A DNA stretch of 64,000 bases from the NCBI GenBank assembly GCA_018340805.1, contig JACMZG010001908.1, positions 39,395,105 to 39,459,104 of the forward strand, read 5' to 3'. This stretch comes from Microvelia longipes (lineage: Eukaryota; Arthropoda; Insecta; Hemiptera; Veliidae). The notes below the pieces were generated by a model. It was not told the origin of the DNA and searched no databases. It worked only from the letters and a program-made list of their open reading frames with translations. The position numbers were made by a program, and so were the translations under genes. This document shows, in pieces, positions 62,031-64,000 of the stretch (within the stretch, counting starts at the first letter, position 1; each line of letters starts with the position of its first letter).

Positions 62031-62859
62031 CTAAACATTTACGATAGTTATTGTGAAACCTACTTTAGAACCATTCGTTAAATCCGCTCATAGCATTTTT
62101 TATAAATAAATAAATAATCTTTGTTTATTTTCAAGTTAACAAATTGAGTCAATTAATTCATAATAATACTTCACGAATTTCTAAAGGAAAAATTACATAA
62201 TGATTTTTTTTACAAAAAAATTTGGGCCGCTACGTGGCGTTTCCTTTTTGCTAAACAAGGAAATAAGGCATACAGACGATATATACGAGGAAATACAAGC
62301 GAAAACTATTAAATAAAATAAAATCATAATTCAATTATAACATTTTTAAAACAAACCGATTAAAAATCAAACGGGTATTACCGGATATTTATAATAATTT
62401 AACCAAACTCATGGATTATATCCGACGCCAACCGGTACAGTTTCTTAACGCGCTCTCACTCTTAGTAAAAATCAGACGATTTCAACCAAGTCATACGAGA
62501 CTTAAATAGTAATCCATCACAACTAATGTATTGAACTATAAATATAACTCGTTGTTGCAGCTATTTTTTAATTTAAATTAAGTATTTAATGACTCACTCA
62601 CACAATTTCTCCATTTCAAATAAAGAGTCTCAACCATATTTTACCTAAAACCAAGATAAATACATTAAAATACAAGATACAAATTAAAAGTCAAGGGGTT
62701 GGACAGAAGGAGTTTATAATTACACGATTAGCAAGACTTAAAAAACATGTCAGTTTTAGAGAAAAACGAAAAATCAGAGTAACATTAAACTATATAAATG
62801 CATGAATACAATTAATACAAGCATTGTTAAAATCGAGTTTGGGTTCTTGGGAATTTTTT

Positions 62860-63245
62860 TTTACCTTCTCGGATTCGCTTTGCTCGTCCTTATAGTCAGT
62901 GATAAATTATTTTTATTTCGAGGGGTCACCCTTTAAGTACTAACCTCGCCCGATGATGGCTATATACTAGTAGTTCGACAAAAACCGTGTCTGTATTAAA
63001 TGAAACTGTTTTTATAAAGGGATACAAAGACTCGTGCCAACTTTTAACTAAATTGGACTGTTTTCCGATTTGCATCGATTCTATGAAACCCTCTACATGC
63101 AAAAGGTCAAATAATGCTCATTAAGACATGCAACTTGGCACGTTAGCTGACTAGCAAACTTGCATCATATATAGCTGACTAAATGCGTGCCAAATTTTAA
63201 TTCGATGCATTATTTTTCCCTCGTTTTATGAATGTATGTTTAAGC
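62860..63245 (-). repeat. Interspersed repeat family, minus copy (tail and 3' half)
   Basis: Reverse orientation: CTCGGATTCGCTTTGCTCGT (tail), AAATTGGACTGTTTTCCGAT, TATATAGCTGACTAAATGCG, TGCCAAATTTTAATTCGAT and TCGTTTTATGA. It leads directly into the tandem array. Confidence 0.7.
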
Positions 63246-64000
63246 CAGACAGTGAAGTGCTGGACTGTTTCTTAAAGGCAGACAGTCAAGTGCTGGACTG
63301 TTTCTAAGCAGACAGTGAAGTGCTGGACTGTTTCTTAAAGGCAGACAGTGAAGTTGCTGGGCTGTTTCTTTAAGGCAGACAGGTCAAGTGCTGGACTGTT
63401 TCTAAGCCAGACAGTGAAGTTGCTGGACTGTTTTTCTTCGTCGTGACTTATAAGTCAAAATTAATTCAGCTTAATCACTAATACACATATAGTTGTAGTT
63501 ATATTCTATAAAAGGTCAAATAATGCTCATTAAGACATGCAACTTGCACGTTAGCTGATAGCAAACTTGCATCATATATAGCTGACTAAATGCGTGCCAA
63601 ATTTTAATTCGATGCATTATTTTTCCCTCGTTTTATGAATGTATGTTTAAGCCAGACAGGTGAAGTGCTGGACTGTTTTCTTAAGGCAGACGTCAAGTGC
63701 TGGACTGTTCTAAGCCAGACAGTGAAGTGCTGGACTGTTTCTAAGGCAGACAGTGAAGTGCTGGACTGTTTCTTTAAGGCAGACAGTGAAGTGCTGGACT
63801 GTTTCTTAAAGGGACAGTGAAAGGCTGGGATGTTTCTTAAAGGCAGGACAGTCAGTTGTGGACTGTTTCTAAGCCAGACAGTGAGTGCTGGACTGTTTCT
63901 AAGCCAGCAGTGAAGTGCTGGAACTGTTTCTTTAAGGCAGACAGTGAAGTGCTGGACTGTTTCTTTAAGGCAGACAGTGAAGTGCTGGGCTGTTTCTTTA
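63102..64000. repeat. Higher-order tandem repeat: 409-bp unit containing a ~33-bp minisatellite
   Basis: A non-repetitive segment starting AAAGGTCAAATAATGCTCAT recurs at 63102 and 63511 (409-bp period). Each copy is followed by an array of AGACAGTGAAGTGCTGGACT and GTTTCTTAAAGGC units of about 33 bp (63246-63440 and 63650 to the window edge). Short open frames reading VLDCFLKADSE in this block are repeat translations. Single-base gains and losses between units (GACAGGTGAAG, GACGTCAAG, GCTGGAACTG) look like uncorrected long-read errors or rapid decay. The array continues past the window. Confidence 0.9.

Larger units (their letters stand above)
58881..62855. other. Sequence upstream of the Iroquois promoter
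   Basis: No protein-coding gene is recognisable. It includes the foldback array (59345-59745), a pyrimidine-rich low-complexity block (59960-60190) in which TTTCTTGTGATTTTTTAATT and GAGACATTT recur, a (TA)n tract, and a less AT-rich motif-dense block at 61850-62040. The remainder (60.2-61.3, 62.05-62.85 kb) is AT-rich with nothing evident. Confidence 0.6.

Noticed and set aside
63635..63820. Repeat protein with VLDCFLKADSE units
   Set aside because: Minisatellite translation in a block with many frame-shifting indels.

Overview
The window looks like an AT-rich arthropod (most likely insect) nuclear genome. It has very long introns, GT-AG splice sites, many (TA)n tracts and abundant non-autonomous transposons, and it lacks any prokaryote-style dense coding. 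The only conserved protein-coding gene I can support is the 5' part of an Iroquois-class homeobox gene on the minus strand, closest by eye to the araucan/caupolican branch rather than mirror. Three coding exons are visible: exon 1 at 58401-58463 with the start codon, exon 2 at 29849-30109, and exon 3 at 6005-6123. All three have consensus splice sites and join in frame to 147 residues plus two bases of the next codon. The homeodomain itself should lie to the left of the window, because exon 3 stops just before where it begins in the family.

Reading along the gene (right to left): 58.9-64 kb is upstream sequence. It ends in a higher-order tandem repeat at the right edge, and it holds a GATA/E-box-rich block at about 61.9 kb and a G8/C7 hairpin that resembles a Rel/NF-kB site close to the presumptive promoter. 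The first exon and a candidate TATA/initiator promoter lie at 58.4-58.9 kb. Intron 1 (30110-58400, 28.3 kb) and intron 2 (6124-29848, 23.7 kb, with one 966-base assembly gap at 18035-19000) are filled with AT-rich sequence, transposon debris and a few less AT-rich islands that are candidate enhancers. At least 6 kb of intron 3 occupies 1-6004.

The repeat content is the other main story. One unclassified interspersed family is present in about 14 complete or partial copies on both strands. It has a palindromic head, an internal GTGTGTGT/GAGCTCC block and a tail carrying GAGCGAAGCGAG. Nested in or beside it are two non-autonomous hAT elements with near-perfect 8-bp target duplications (27587-28258 and 49608-50314), an 866-bp foldback element with a GTAT duplication (46414-47279), several other foldback elements, a four-copy tandem array of a small foldback at 59.35-59.75 kb whose termini match another foldback at 5.66-5.89 kb, a tRNA-derived SINE, a 5S-rRNA-derived fragment, and a hammerhead-ribozyme-like motif at 4791-4827.

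I did not see a novel multi-gene system. The points most worth following up are the Iroquois gene structure, the unnamed interspersed family, the hammerhead-like motifs, the 39-bp in-frame repeat ORF at 41.0 kb and the candidate regulatory islands. All homology statements come from recognition by eye; no search was run.
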